Positions 34,217 through 42,964 of a stretch of DNA of 64,000 nt are shown here, one piece after another (the first letter of the stretch is position 1; each line of letters begins with the position of its first letter). Where the stretch lies: the NCBI GenBank assembly GCA_024697545.1, contig JAILFN010000128.1:1-64000 (forward strand). The letters are read 5' to 3'. The notes below the pieces were generated by a model that was given only the letters and a program-made list of their open reading frames with translations, had not been told where the DNA came from and made no database searches. This stretch comes from Ruminococcus sp. (lineage in GTDB: Bacteria > Bacillota > Clostridia > Oscillospirales > Ruminococcaceae). A program made the position numbers and the translations under genes.

Positions 34217-34600
34217 ATGAACGAACATTATAAACTTATGAAGATAGTGCTGTGGTATCTGATAGCACTCACGCTGATCGCGGCGTTATGCGCGAGCTTT
34301 TCCTGGTTTCTGCCGTAGTATTACATACGCCCCGCAGATGAAAACTTCATGCAGACATTAATAAGACTGGATCCGACAGCGAACACGATAGCCGATTTCT
34401 TTATTATGCCTCATAATTTCTTTTATTATTTCATTCCCTCTGTCGGGAATTTCCTGCTGGCGCTGCGCCTTGACGATAAAAACGAGTACGAGGGCAACAA
34501 GGTCACCTGCAAAATATATGTCATCTTGTCTTTTCTGCTGATACATTTTATGGTGATAACTTTTCTGCACGGGGTGCTGTACATTGCAGGCGGTGTCTGA
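34217..34600 (+). pseudogene. Membrane protein gene interrupted by an in-frame TAG
   Basis: A frame beginning MNEHYKLMKIVLWYLIALTL runs to a TAG at codon 34 (34316-34318). It then continues in the same frame (YYIRPADENFMQTL..., LLALRLDDKNEYEGNK) to a TGA at 34600. The full reading would be about 127 residues with three membrane segments. A near copy of the last 55 codons lies at 44037-44214. A single nonsense mutation is the simplest reading. Confidence 0.7.
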
Positions 34601-34675
34601 GAGTAAGCTTTAAATGGGGCTTTGCCTTTAGCGGGTTTTAAAAAATTTGGTATTGTATACGGGAGGAGCTTTAAA

Positions 34676-35155
34676 ATAAAAAAATTGATAGCGATAATAC
34701 TGGCAGCGATGGTGTTGTGTTCGTGCGTATTATCATCATGCGGCAGCGACTTCAAAACTCAGTCTATGTATGCAAATGATATTCTGAAAGAGCTTATCAC
34801 CGCTATAGAGAATGATGACAATGAAGCTGTTGAAAAAATGTTTTCCGAAAATGCCCGCAGGTCGTCTGAGCTTGAAGATCAGGTACAGGAAATGCTTGAT
34901 TATTTCGAGGGCGAAGTAATTGAATATGATAAAATAAAAGACTGCTCCGGCGATGAAGCAAGGAGCGGCGGCGAGACAGAGTATTCGCACATAACCAACG
35001 CCTCGTGCGAAAAAATAGTCACGGATAAATGCACATATTCCCTGTCCTTCGCTTACTACCTTGTTGACGCTAACAAGTCCGAGAAGGGTATGCATAGGAT
35101 TTGGATAGGCAAAAGCGATGATGATTATATGATTGTTGGTGAAAAGAATAGATAA
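34676..35155 (+). CDS. DUF5104-like lipoprotein, copy A, start codon ATA
   Basis: 159 residues of the repeated lipoprotein family. A lipobox is present (LCSCVLSSCGSD). The ribosome site GGGAGGAG is intact at 34661-34668, but the codon where its sister gene at 35187 has ATG is ATA (34676-34678). The gene therefore either uses a rare ATA start or is silenced. The mature part (YANDILKELITAIENDDNEAVEKMFSENARR...) follows the family plan: a helical N-half and a beta-rich C-half ending in DDYMIVGEK. The function of the DUF5104 family is unknown. Confidence 0.6.
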   Translation: MKKLIAIILAAMVLCSCVLSSCGSDFKTQSMYANDILKELITAIENDDNEAVEKMFSENARRSSELEDQVQEMLDYFEGEVIEYDKIKDCSGDEARSGGETEYSHITNASCEKIVTDKCTYSLSFAYYLVDANKSEKGMHRIWIGKSDDDYMIVGEKNR

Positions 35156-35186
35156 ATATTGAAAATTATAAATTAGGTGTTTTAAA

Positions 35187-35672
35187 ATGAAAAAACTAAC
35201 AGCAAAAATACTGGTGGCGGCGGTGTTGTGTTCGTGCGTATTATCATCATGTGGTAGTGACTTTAAAAGTCAGTCGGAATATGCTGATGAATACATGGAG
35301 AGTATAGTCCAGTGTCTAGACAATAATGATGCAGACGAGCTTAGGAAATTGTTTTCAGCGGATACACGGTCTGTAAATCACAAGCTTGATGAAGAAATAG
35401 TTGCAATGTTAGATTTTTATGAAGGCACTTCAAAATATTATAAAAGTACAAACAGCATTGCAGGCGGTGAGAGTTTTCGTGATGGCGAGGTTGTTGAGCA
35501 GCATATTGGAAATGCCAAGTATGAATTGACTTCGGATAAACAAACTTACACTATATCCTTTGCGGCGGTTACGGTAGATACAGAAACACCTCAACTTGTT
35601 GGGCTCAATAGGATATGGCTGGGGACAGATGATGATAATTATGTAATTGTAGATTCCGAATTGGGGGAATGA
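35187..35672 (+). CDS. DUF5104-like lipoprotein, copy B
   Basis: 161 residues. Signal peptide with lipobox (VLCSCVLSSCGSDF), so it is exported and lipid-anchored. The mature part begins SQSEYADEYMESIVQCLDNNDADELRKLF, the helical N-half of the family, and ends RIWLGTDDDNYVIVDSE. Its first 75 bases are almost identical to copy A. The two are adjacent tandem duplicates that have diverged in the mature part. Confidence 0.7.
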   Translation: MKKLTAKILVAAVLCSCVLSSCGSDFKSQSEYADEYMESIVQCLDNNDADELRKLFSADTRSVNHKLDEEIVAMLDFYEGTSKYYKSTNSIAGGESFRDGEVVEQHIGNAKYELTSDKQTYTISFAAVTVDTETPQLVGLNRIWLGTDDDNYVIVDSELGE

Positions 35673-35724
35673 TGAATAAACAACAGTAATAATACTGGCA
35701 GTTGCGATGTTACGAGAATAGAAA

Positions 35725-36018
35725 ATGTTTCGTACACAGATTTTTATAAAATCGATGTGCATTTTGATTATTAGTCTAACTTTGCAAGACCAATGGTGGT
35801 GCTGCGGTTTCAATCCAGAGTATATCGGTAATGTTGATGTGCATAGGCAGGTTATGGTGGGGAGGTTGGATATGTCTGTATTTAGTGATGATAGTGGAAA
35901 AAATATTATGTTTGATTCACTTGAATATCGTATTTCAAGTAATGATGAATTGTCAAAATATATGTATTTTGATAACAACTCTCAAACGATATGGGTAATG
36001 TGGGGAGACAACTTATGA
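35725..36018 (+). pseudogene. DUF4474-like C-terminal fragment
   Basis: The part from DQWWCCGFNPEYIGNVD onward matches the DUF4474-like pattern (QWWITGF..., I-DFSD, ...FDxxTxTVWxxW) seen in three other fragments at 37463, 42091 and 43168. The N-terminal half of the domain is missing and the first codons are of unrelated sequence. It overlaps the next lipoprotein start by ATGA. Confidence 0.5.
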
Positions 36019-36527
36019 AAAATCTGTTCAAATCTGCAGCTTTGGGAATGATAGCTTTTATTTGTTTCGGAGTATTGGTCAGCTGTGGGACTGAAACACA
36101 AGAAAGCAAAGACAGAGAATACTGTGAAATTGTTTATAACGCTTTGTGTGATAATAGTACTCAGCCTATTGAATCATTGTTTTGTGAAAAAACAAAACAA
36201 ACTCATGATCTGGAAGATGAGATAACACAAGCTTTTGGATTTTTGAATGGTAAAATAGTTTCATATGAAAGGTATTCTGTAAGCACTAATGGTGAGAAAG
36301 TCAGAAATGGCAAAACAATAGAGAGCCATAGTTCACCTAGAATTGATGGTCTTAAAACAGATAGCGGTAAAATATATGATGTGGTCATAAATAATCGTGA
36401 AGTATGCCTTAAAGATTCAAGCATCGTAGGTTTCTCTCAAATTACGATTCTTGAAATTGACCCGAATGACCGTTATGCTAAATTAAATGAATTCAAGATT
36501 GGAGAATACATTGAGTTTAAAGAATAG
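36015..36527 (+). CDS. DUF5104-like lipoprotein, copy C (divergent)
   Basis: 170 residues from the ATG at 36015, with GGGGAGA 6 bases upstream. Lipobox VLVSCGTE. The mature part keeps the family plan (EIVYNALCDNSTQPIESLF, DLEDEITQAFGFLNGKIVSYE) but is the most diverged of the copies, and more AT-rich. It overlaps the preceding DUF4474-like fragment, repeating the order fragment-then-lipoprotein found elsewhere in the array. Confidence 0.65.
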   Translation: MKNLFKSAALGMIAFICFGVLVSCGTETQESKDREYCEIVYNALCDNSTQPIESLFCEKTKQTHDLEDEITQAFGFLNGKIVSYERYSVSTNGEKVRNGKTIESHSSPRIDGLKTDSGKIYDVVINNREVCLKDSSIVGFSQITILEIDPNDRYAKLNEFKIGEYIEFKE

Positions 36528-36571
36528 TTGAAATATTGGACTTGATAAGCTTAATTATGGAATTCAGTCGA

Positions 36572-36630
36572 AGACCAATGGTGGTGCTGCGGGTTCAACC
36601 CTGAGTATATTGGAAATGCTGATGGCTACT
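36572..36630 (+). pseudogene. Short DUF4474-like remnant
   Basis: Codons for DQWWCCGFNPEYIGNADG recur here, nearly identical at base level to 35788-35845, but without a start or end. It is a relic left by duplication and deletion. Confidence 0.5.
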
Positions 36631-36662
36631 ATTTTGCAGTTCCAAAATAACGGAGGTACAAT

Positions 36663-37355
36663 ATGCTTGATGTTGAAATAGCAAAGAAGATCAACTGGTA
36701 CAAAAATGACGTTGATAGTATATATCATTCATCAATAGAGCCGATCGAACCCAAATGGTTGAATAGCTTGAAAGAGTTTATTGAAAACGAATACCATGTG
36801 CGTATTATGACTCTTGCTTATGACGAAAAAAGTGATAAAGTCTATATCATATTTTACGATTTTACGGATTGGTTTTCTTTTTACAAACAATGTAATATTA
36901 GTTGGTTGCAAACGCCTGTTGAGGTAAATAAAAAAGCCATTGAACTTTCCGCCAAAAAAACTATACAATGCAGGATCTGTTCGACGGCATTTGTTCCGGC
37001 AGCCCGCCATGCCATTCTTTCTTCAGTTGCAAAACAATATGAGCGTGAAATTTTAGAAATCTTTCTAAAAAATAAACCAAAAATTTACTTTTGGCATTAT
37101 TATGTAATTATTTTTGAAGCCAAAGAGCAGGCTGCTGAGTTTTTAAGATCCGATCATAGGCAGCAAATGCACAAAAGGATATTTGAAATCGCAAAGTCAA
37201 TTGATAAGTATGGAATCATAAAAGAATCTGATGTATATATTTTTACAGATCATCTAACTCACTTTGATCAAATGAGAGGTCATTATCATCAGTGGGTTGA
37301 AGAGTTGAGTTTGGAAGATATAAATAACTACGAAAGTAAGCTTTATTTTATATGA
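36663..37355 (+). CDS. Uncharacterised cytosolic protein of the array
   Basis: 230 residues, GGAGG 7 bases before the ATG. No signal peptide or membrane segment. A CRIC motif lies near residue 101 and the protein is rich in aromatic and charged residues. The second half contains an alternating helix/strand pattern (PKIYFWHYYVIIFEAKEQAAEFL). No family is recognised. It lies between two lipoprotein cassettes and may be cargo of the same kind, but nothing more can be said. Confidence 0.5.
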   Translation: MLDVEIAKKINWYKNDVDSIYHSSIEPIEPKWLNSLKEFIENEYHVRIMTLAYDEKSDKVYIIFYDFTDWFSFYKQCNISWLQTPVEVNKKAIELSAKKTIQCRICSTAFVPAARHAILSSVAKQYEREILEIFLKNKPKIYFWHYYVIIFEAKEQAAEFLRSDHRQQMHKRIFEIAKSIDKYGIIKESDVYIFTDHLTHFDQMRGHYHQWVEELSLEDINNYESKLYFI

Positions 37356-37462
37356 TAGTGTTGCTGTTTTACCAATACTTGAATTATATCTAGAAAAGAA
37401 TTAATTACAACTTAGTGTAAATACTCAGTTGTTAATCAAGCACAGTAGAACCCTTTTAGGTT

Positions 37463-37825
37463 TTGGCTGTGCTATTCGCTGAAAAAGTTCGCTATAGTGA
37501 AACAACACATTACGATTATGCTGGATTTACAGTTCCAATGACACTAAGCTTATATAATTACTATTCATCAAGTATTATTATCTCAATCTACAATTGGGCT
37601 CCAAATGAGCCGCAGTGGTGGATAACAGGATTTGACGCATATGAATATCTTCCGGATCCTAATAAGATGGCTTACATTGCTTCAATTGATTTTTCGGATA
37701 ATGAAGATATGTTTGAGGTAATAAAAAATCCGGATAATAGAATAATCTATGGCAAGTATTTATTTGAAAAGCATTTGATTTTTGACAAGGAAACAAAAAC
37801 AGTATGGTTTCAATGGTATTTATAA
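37463..37825 (+). pseudogene. DUF4474-like fragment, cassette 1
   Basis: An open frame of 120 codons beginning at a TTG without a convincing ribosome site. The core NEPQWWITGF, followed by IASIDFSDNEDM and the ending DKETKTVWFQWYL, resembles the second half of DUF4474 domains. The expected N-terminal half is absent. A TAG lies two codons before the TTG, and the frame of the upstream part appears shifted. It is almost identical to the fragments at 42091 and 43168. The lipoprotein start is 17 bases after its stop codon. Confidence 0.5.
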
Positions 37826-37842
37826 AAATGAGGAATTAACTA

Positions 37843-38346
37843 ATGAAAAAAGTTGTTTTATTGCTAATGGTAATAATGATAATGGTTTTGGCGTCATGTG
37901 GATATGGCAATGAAGACTATAAAACACCAGATGAGAGTGCTCAGGAAATGATAACGAACATTGTGGTCTGCTTTGAGAACAAGGATAAGGAGACTTTGAC
38001 AACATATTTTTGCGAGTCGACGCAAAAAAACGGAAATCTTGACTACGAAATTGACGAGGCGTTTGAGTTTATTGATGGTGATATTGTATCTTACGGAGAG
38101 CCTCATTCCGGTTGTATTGGTTCCATAACTGACAAGGCATATGGTGGGTATATTAATGAGGTGAAAACCGAAAAGGGAACGATCTATAAGTTTGATTTTA
38201 AGGGGATGTATAGGTATGATGAAGATAAAACTCAGGAAGGTGTTTCAGGACTTAGAATAATTAATATGTCTGATGGTTATGATTATGATAATCCTAAAAG
38301 TGATATATCAACACATAGGATTATGGTTGGTAAATATGACGAATGA
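37843..38346 (+). CDS. DUF5104-like lipoprotein, copy D
   Basis: 167 residues. Lipobox VLASCGYG; the mature part starts with the array-typical DYKTPDESAQEMI and VVCFENKDKETLTTYF. Its last 95 codons are almost identical, at protein and base level, to copy G (41454). The 5' half resembles copy I (43542) instead. This mosaic pattern indicates recombination between array members. GAGG lies about 9 bases before the ATG. Confidence 0.72.
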   Translation: MKKVVLLLMVIMIMVLASCGYGNEDYKTPDESAQEMITNIVVCFENKDKETLTTYFCESTQKNGNLDYEIDEAFEFIDGDIVSYGEPHSGCIGSITDKAYGGYINEVKTEKGTIYKFDFKGMYRYDEDKTQEGVSGLRIINMSDGYDYDNPKSDISTHRIMVGKYDE

Positions 38347-38432
38347 TACATCAGTAAAGATAATACTTCCCGACCTTAAATGCTATGATTCACTGCTGAA
38401 AAGTGGTGATACAGTATGAACAGTGTACAGAA

Positions 38433-38499
38433 GGAAACGATCAAACTTTATTATTTGATGAGAATACAAATACTGTATGGCTCCAATGGTATCTTTAAA
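38433..38499 (+). pseudogene. DUF4474-like 3' end remnant
   Basis: The codons for TLLFDENTNTVWLQWYL and a TAA occur here, matching the ends of the other DUF4474-like fragments. They directly precede the next lipoprotein, so the cassette order is kept although the domain is almost wholly deleted. The upstream 80 bases hold nothing recognisable. Confidence 0.5.
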
Positions 38500-38510
38500 T
38501 GAGGTTTTTT

Positions 38511-39020
38511 ATGAAAAGAATATTATTGTGCATGATGTCAATATTGATAACAGTTTTATCGTCTTGTGGAGTTGGTGATGACGAATATAAAACACCAGAC
38601 GAAAGCGCATCGGAGATGATAACTAACATAGTTGTCTGCTTTGAGAATGATGACAAGGAGACCTTGAAAACGTATTTCAGCGAGTCGGCGCGGAGAAGCG
38701 GAAAGCTTGACACCGAAATTGACGAAGCGCTTGAGTTGATTGACGGGAAGATAGTGTCTTATGGGGAGCCTAATTCAAGTTGTATCGGACCGATAGAAGA
38801 TAAAGCGTATGGAGCCACTATTAGTGATATAATAACTGATAAGGGAACAGAGTATAAAATTGATTTTAACGGGAAATTCAGATTTGATGAGGACAAATCC
38901 AGAGAAGGAGTCAGAGGAATACGCGTTGTAAACATGACCGAGAACGACAAACTGCCTGTAGGCGCTTCTGAAAAAGAACAAGACGAATGTTGCCGTTGTA
39001 TCGGGAATTACTATGGTTAA
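38511..39020 (+). CDS. DUF5104-like lipoprotein, copy E
   Basis: 169 residues from the ATG at 38511 with GAGG 6-7 bases upstream. Lipobox TVLSSCGVG. The first half closely matches copy G (DESASEMITNIVVCFENDDKETLK). The second half matches copy I (GPIEDKAYGATISDIITDKGTEYKI). The C-terminal 25 residues are unique and contain an unusual CC pair. Confidence 0.7.
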   Translation: MKRILLCMMSILITVLSSCGVGDDEYKTPDESASEMITNIVVCFENDDKETLKTYFSESARRSGKLDTEIDEALELIDGKIVSYGEPNSSCIGPIEDKAYGATISDIITDKGTEYKIDFNGKFRFDEDKSREGVRGIRVVNMTENDKLPVGASEKEQDECCRCIGNYYG

Positions 39021-39041
39021 ATGTTTTTGAAAGGAGACACC

Positions 39042-39395
39042 ATGACCAAAACAGCAAAAATAAATCTGACGCTGGCTATACTGATGATACTTAGTGTGAT
39101 GTGCGGGAAGATCTACTGGACGTGTAACACAGACTATCCATTAGACTCTCCAAAAGCAAGTGCCTTACTATCAAATCCGATAACTAAATCGATCTTTTAT
39201 TTTTGGATAACACCGGTTCCATCTTTTTTATGCTCGGTCTTATCTGTCCTTACGATCATCCATTTGATAAAAAAGGCGATACACCAAGAAACGGAAAAGC
39301 CGGCAAAGATCGCATACTGGGAGTTTGCGGTATTATCTGCGGGCGTGCTGATATTTCATCTGGTAACGCTTTGGAATACTTTTCTTGTGGAGTGA
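39042..39395 (+). CDS. Small membrane protein, paralogue of the gene at 31637
   Basis: 117 residues from the ATG at 39042, with AAAGGAG 6 bases upstream. Membrane segments near 8-25, 47-72 and 90-112. The C-terminal half is clearly related to the protein at 31637 (same HETEKxAKxAY core and similar ends). Its position after a lipoprotein suggests it is another duplicated cargo gene. Confidence 0.6.
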   Translation: MTKTAKINLTLAILMILSVMCGKIYWTCNTDYPLDSPKASALLSNPITKSIFYFWITPVPSFLCSVLSVLTIIHLIKKAIHQETEKPAKIAYWEFAVLSAGVLIFHLVTLWNTFLVE

Positions 39396-39401
39396 GAGAG
39401 A

Positions 39402-39621
39402 ATGAAATGCAACAAAATTTTAAAAGCGCTTTCACATAGTGTGATTACATATTTACTAACCGTACTATATGTTTTATCATGCAGAAATAATTTGCCAGTC
39501 TTTTTTCAATAATCTTTCAGGATCACATTTAGGGGATAGACTGATATTGTTTTTTATTTTGAATACGATCGTATTTCTAAGTATAATTATTATTCCAACA
39601 CGGCTCTACGCCGCCCCATAA
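39402..39621 (+). pseudogene. Small membrane protein gene with a frameshift in a T6 run
   Basis: The frame begins MKCNKILKALSHSVITYL with a lipobox-like VLSCRN and runs into the TTTTTT run at 39501-39506, where it stops within two codons. In the +1 frame it continues NNLSGSHLGDRLILFFILNT and IPTRLYAAP to a TAA at 39621. An intact version would have about 72 residues and two membrane segments. The remaining bases up to 39724 hold no gene that I can see. Confidence 0.5.
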
Positions 39622-39723
39622 ATGCTTTGCTGATCTCTGCTCAGTATTCTCTGATAATACTTGTCACGGCGAAAACGGTGCATATAACAAGACTTTGAGA
39701 TTTAAAATGGAGCATAGAGTAAA

Positions 39724-40191
39724 ATGTACTTTGATGATTTTATAAGAAAATGCGAGGACATGGGTTATAAGATGTACGGCATGGGTCAGCAGGAGATAGC
39801 CGAACTAACGGGCAGAGACCGGCACTTCCCGAAATCTTATGTTGAGCTGATGAGCATACTCGGACACGGAACAACAGTTCCGTTTTGGAACGGGCAGGAC
39901 TTTTTCTGTTATTCGGTCTCAGCACTACATAATTACGCATTAGACACTTTAAAAGATAATGAAAAAACGATAGCATTAAGAGATACGGATTTTGTGTTCT
40001 ATATGTCTCAGAGCGTTTTGTTTGCATTCTTTAACACCAATGAAGGTGATGACCCGCCTGTGTATTTATACACAGAGGCTGTCCCGGGAAGATTCATAAA
40101 GGTTGCCGATGCTTTGTCCGATTTTATTTGGAATTACTGCTTTGAACCGAGTATTGCTTTTCATGAACTGAACAGTAATAGGGACGACTGA
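39724..40191 (+). CDS. SMI1/KNR4 (SUKH) family protein, immunity-like
   Basis: 155 residues. The N-terminal helix and HFPKSYVELMSILGHGTTVPFWN correspond to the SUKH signature (L-P-x-x-Y, x-x-x-G-x-G). FVFYMSQSVLFAFFNTNEGDDPPVYLYTE is the second conserved block of the superfamily. Many SUKH proteins neutralise toxins of contact-dependent or polymorphic toxin systems. No matching toxin domain is seen next to it, so it would be an orphan immunity gene. The ribosome site is weak. Confidence 0.75.
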   Translation: MYFDDFIRKCEDMGYKMYGMGQQEIAELTGRDRHFPKSYVELMSILGHGTTVPFWNGQDFFCYSVSALHNYALDTLKDNEKTIALRDTDFVFYMSQSVLFAFFNTNEGDDPPVYLYTEAVPGRFIKVADALSDFIWNYCFEPSIAFHELNSNRDD

Positions 40192-40239
40192 GCATGGGAC
40201 TGATGCAGTATTTGTTTATTAAAATATAGGAGCACCAAA

Positions 40240-40899
40240 ATGAAAGACAACAAAACTCTGTTTTCAAAGTTGAAAAAGCACCTTTCCGACAACATTGTCG
40301 CGGCGTTCGGTGATGGTTATATACCTGATAGCTCCACAGCTTCATACAACAGCACTAGCTCGCAGGAGCCCGACTTCACCTCGCCAGAGGAAAAGCAGAT
40401 CATTGCAGGGTGGGATTTTCCGTTTGAGCAGCTGCCGCACTGGGAGAATCTTTACAGGATAGCCTATTCATTTAACCGGGCTGTCGAGAATGCCGAGAGT
40501 GATACTCTGTGTTTACTGTATGCCATCGCCGAGCCGAGAATGTGTTTCTACGCGGGATTTTTCGCAGTGCTGAGGTGCAAGGAGCACCCGCAGCTTCAAG
40601 CGCTTGGGTCGACTGCAATTCAAGCCGACCGCCAGCCGATATTCAGCAGTGACGGCAGGTACATATTCATACGCATGCACAGGGGCGTTTTCGTCTATGA
40701 TGTTTCCGGGCGGAGGTACACGCTCTTTGTGCCGGAGACCTTTGGATATCACTACAACATTGAAGCCATCACCGAGCTTTCCGCCAGCCGCTTTGAGCTT
40801 TTGGAAGAAAAAACAAACAAGACCTGCGTTCTCGACATTGACAGCATTAGCTGGACGGAGCAGGAGGGGACGGAGATAGATACGGAGTTTCTGGGTTGA
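40240..40899 (+). CDS. Uncharacterised cytosolic protein
   Basis: 219 residues, AGGAGC upstream. A short helical N-terminus and a Ser/Thr-rich linker lead to a mixed alpha/beta C-terminal domain, with IFSSDGRYIFIRMHRGVFVYDVSGRRYTLFVPE resembling a beta-sheet repeat. No signal peptide. No family is recognised. It sits 48 bases after the SUKH gene and 12 bases before a membrane-protein gene, so the three may be one transcript. Confidence 0.5.
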   Translation: MKDNKTLFSKLKKHLSDNIVAAFGDGYIPDSSTASYNSTSSQEPDFTSPEEKQIIAGWDFPFEQLPHWENLYRIAYSFNRAVENAESDTLCLLYAIAEPRMCFYAGFFAVLRCKEHPQLQALGSTAIQADRQPIFSSDGRYIFIRMHRGVFVYDVSGRRYTLFVPETFGYHYNIEAITELSASRFELLEEKTNKTCVLDIDSISWTEQEGTEIDTEFLG

Positions 40900-40911
40900 A
40901 AGGAGTAGCGT

Positions 40912-41430
40912 ATGATAGCAAACAAAATAAAAACGCTGATATTTCCGGTGCTGAACCTTTTGGCAGCATTGGCACTGTACACGCTGCCAAACGGACCTTA
41001 CATGACTATGGAAGAATTTGCGCGTTCGGTAACCGGCTTCCCAATGTTCGGCTTGTTGGGAACACTTTTGTCGGGTGTCCTGCCGCTCCTTCTGATAATA
41101 GTTTTCAGGCTCGACACCTCCGAATACTTTTCGGGAGAACTGTTAGTCTACATATTGACGATACCCGTTCTTACGAGCACGGTTTTTTATGCCGTACCTC
41201 TTGGAGAATTTCTGGGTGAAATATCTATACTTATCCCGCCTTCGGTGCTGCTGTTCGGTTATTTCATGTACAGACTGCACAGCTGCTTTAAGAATTGGAA
41301 GACCTCGCCTAAGGACTTTTTGTCCGTAATAGTCCTCACCCTATCGACCCCGGCGCTGCTGTACATCGGGCTCGTGTATGATTTCATTAAAGGAATGGAA
41401 GCCTGGAGTCGCCTGGGTGCTGTGGGTTAA
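40912..41430 (+). CDS. Five-segment membrane protein
   Basis: 172 residues with AAAGGAG before the ATG. Hydrophobic segments near 9-26, 44-64, 76-95, 105-123 and 140-158. No family recognised. It is the gene directly upstream of lipoprotein copy G. Confidence 0.5.
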   Translation: MIANKIKTLIFPVLNLLAALALYTLPNGPYMTMEEFARSVTGFPMFGLLGTLLSGVLPLLLIIVFRLDTSEYFSGELLVYILTIPVLTSTVFYAVPLGEFLGEISILIPPSVLLFGYFMYRLHSCFKNWKTSPKDFLSVIVLTLSTPALLYIGLVYDFIKGMEAWSRLGAVG

Positions 41431-41453
41431 AATGAGAAAGAAAGGAGCACACA

Positions 41454-41957
41454 ATGAAAAAACTACTTATCCCCCTGCTGACAGCAGCAACACTTTTACT
41501 TACTTCCTGCGTGGGCGGAGATGATGATTACAAGACGCCTGACGAAAGCGCATCGGAGATGATAACTAACATAGTTGTCTGCTTTGAGAATGATGACAAG
41601 GAGACCTTGAAATCCTATTTCAGCGAGTCGGCAAAGAAAAACGGAAAGCTTGACACCGAAATTGACGAAGCGTTTGAGTTTATTGACGGTGATATTGTAT
41701 CTTACGGAGAGCCTCATTCCGGTTGTATTGGTTCCATAACTGACAAGGCATATGGTGGATATATTAATGAGGTAAAAACCGAAAAGGGAACGATCTATAA
41801 GTTTGATTTTAAGGGGATGTATAGATATGATGAAGACAAAACTCAGGAAGGTGTTTCAGGACTTAGAATAATTAATATGTCTGATGGTTATGATTATGAT
41901 AATCCTAAAAGTGATATATCAACACATAGGATTATGGTTGGTAAATATGACGAATGA
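41454..41957 (+). CDS. DUF5104-like lipoprotein, copy G (mosaic)
   Basis: 167 residues. Lipobox LLLTSCVGG with an otherwise distinct signal peptide. The mature N-half matches copy E (DESASEMITNIVVCFENDDKETLK). From FIDGDIVSYGEPHSG to the end it is the same as copy D, including the bases just beyond the stop. The sharp switch marks a gene-conversion or unequal-crossover joint around residue 80. Confidence 0.72.
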   Translation: MKKLLIPLLTAATLLLTSCVGGDDDYKTPDESASEMITNIVVCFENDDKETLKSYFSESAKKNGKLDTEIDEAFEFIDGDIVSYGEPHSGCIGSITDKAYGGYINEVKTEKGTIYKFDFKGMYRYDEDKTQEGVSGLRIINMSDGYDYDNPKSDISTHRIMVGKYDE

Positions 41958-42090
41958 TATAACAGCGGTTTAAATAGAAAGCAATAGAGTATTCATTTAG
42001 TTGATTTACTAACAAATATGGTGTAATAAAAACAAATTGACTAATACAAATTCTACTAGTGAATCATTCACGGTTGAAACCTTTTAGGTT

Positions 42091-42450
42091 TTGGCTGTGC
42101 TATTCGCTGAAAAAGTTCGCTATAGTGAAACAACACATTACGATTATGCTGGATTTACAGTTCCAATGACACTAAGCTTATATAATTACTATTCATCAAA
42201 TGATATTATCTCAATCTACAATTGGGCTCCGAATGAGCCACAGTGGTGGATAACAGGATTTGATGCATATGAATATCTTCCGGATCCTAATAAGATGGCT
42301 TATATTGCTTCAATCGATTTTTCGGATAATGAAGATATGTATAATAGCGTTGAAAAAACAAAAGCGATACAATATTATGGAGATTTAGAAAAACGACATA
42401 TGATATTTGATGATGATAATATGATTGTATGGATTCAATGGTTTGTATAA
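42091..42450 (+). pseudogene. DUF4474-like fragment, cassette 2
   Basis: 119 codons from a TTG with the same start context, nearly identical to the fragments at 37463 and 43168 up to DFSDNEDM. Then it has its own ending (KTKAIQYYGDLEKRHMIFDDDNMIVWIQWFV). The domain lacks its N-terminal half. The next lipoprotein starts 10 bases after the stop. Confidence 0.5.
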
Positions 42451-42460
42451 AGGAGTTATT

Positions 42461-42964
42461 ATGAAAAAAAGAATAATTAATCTAATGATAGTGATAATTA
42501 TAATGCTTTCTTCATGTGGGAAAATCAGTGACAACAAAACACCTGATCAGCAAGCATTGGAAGTGCAGAATCAGATCATGGAGTGTTTTGTTAATGAAGA
42601 TAAAGAAACAATAAAAACTCTTTTTTCAGAGGATATAATTCAAAAAAATGACATTGATTCTCAGATAGAAGATGCTTTTGAATATATTGACAGTGAGATT
42701 ATTAGTTATGATGAGCCTAAAACAGGAGAGACTGGAAATATTGAAAAAAAGGATTACGGGGCAAGAACAACTAATATAATAACTAAAAATGGAACCAAAT
42801 ATTGTATTGGTTTTAAAGGATGGTATTCCTATAATGAAATACCTGAAAAGGTAGGTGTATATTGTATTGCCGTGTACAATGAGACATTAGAGGATTCACT
42901 AAGTAAAGAGCAGAAAAATGATGAAAGTAATTATTCAGTAATTATTGGATCATGGGAAAAATAA
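42461..42964 (+). CDS. DUF5104-like lipoprotein, copy H
   Basis: 167 residues from the ATG at 42461 with AAGGAG 7 bases upstream. Lipobox IMLSSCGK. The mature part follows the family plan (TPDQQALEVQNQIMECFVNEDKETIKTLF, IEDAFEYIDSEIISYDEP) but is clearly diverged and AT-rich. Its partner fragment at 42091 also has a distinct end, so the two may have diverged as a unit. Confidence 0.68.
   Translation: MKKRIINLMIVIIIMLSSCGKISDNKTPDQQALEVQNQIMECFVNEDKETIKTLFSEDIIQKNDIDSQIEDAFEYIDSEIISYDEPKTGETGNIEKKDYGARTTNIITKNGTKYCIGFKGWYSYNEIPEKVGVYCIAVYNETLEDSLSKEQKNDESNYSVIIGSWEK

Noticed and set aside
24108-34318. Recoding of TAG as an amino acid across the mobile element
   Set aside because: The relaxase (24254) and the membrane protein ending at 32664 terminate in TAG at natural ends, and chromosomal genes do too, so local nonsense mutations are simpler.
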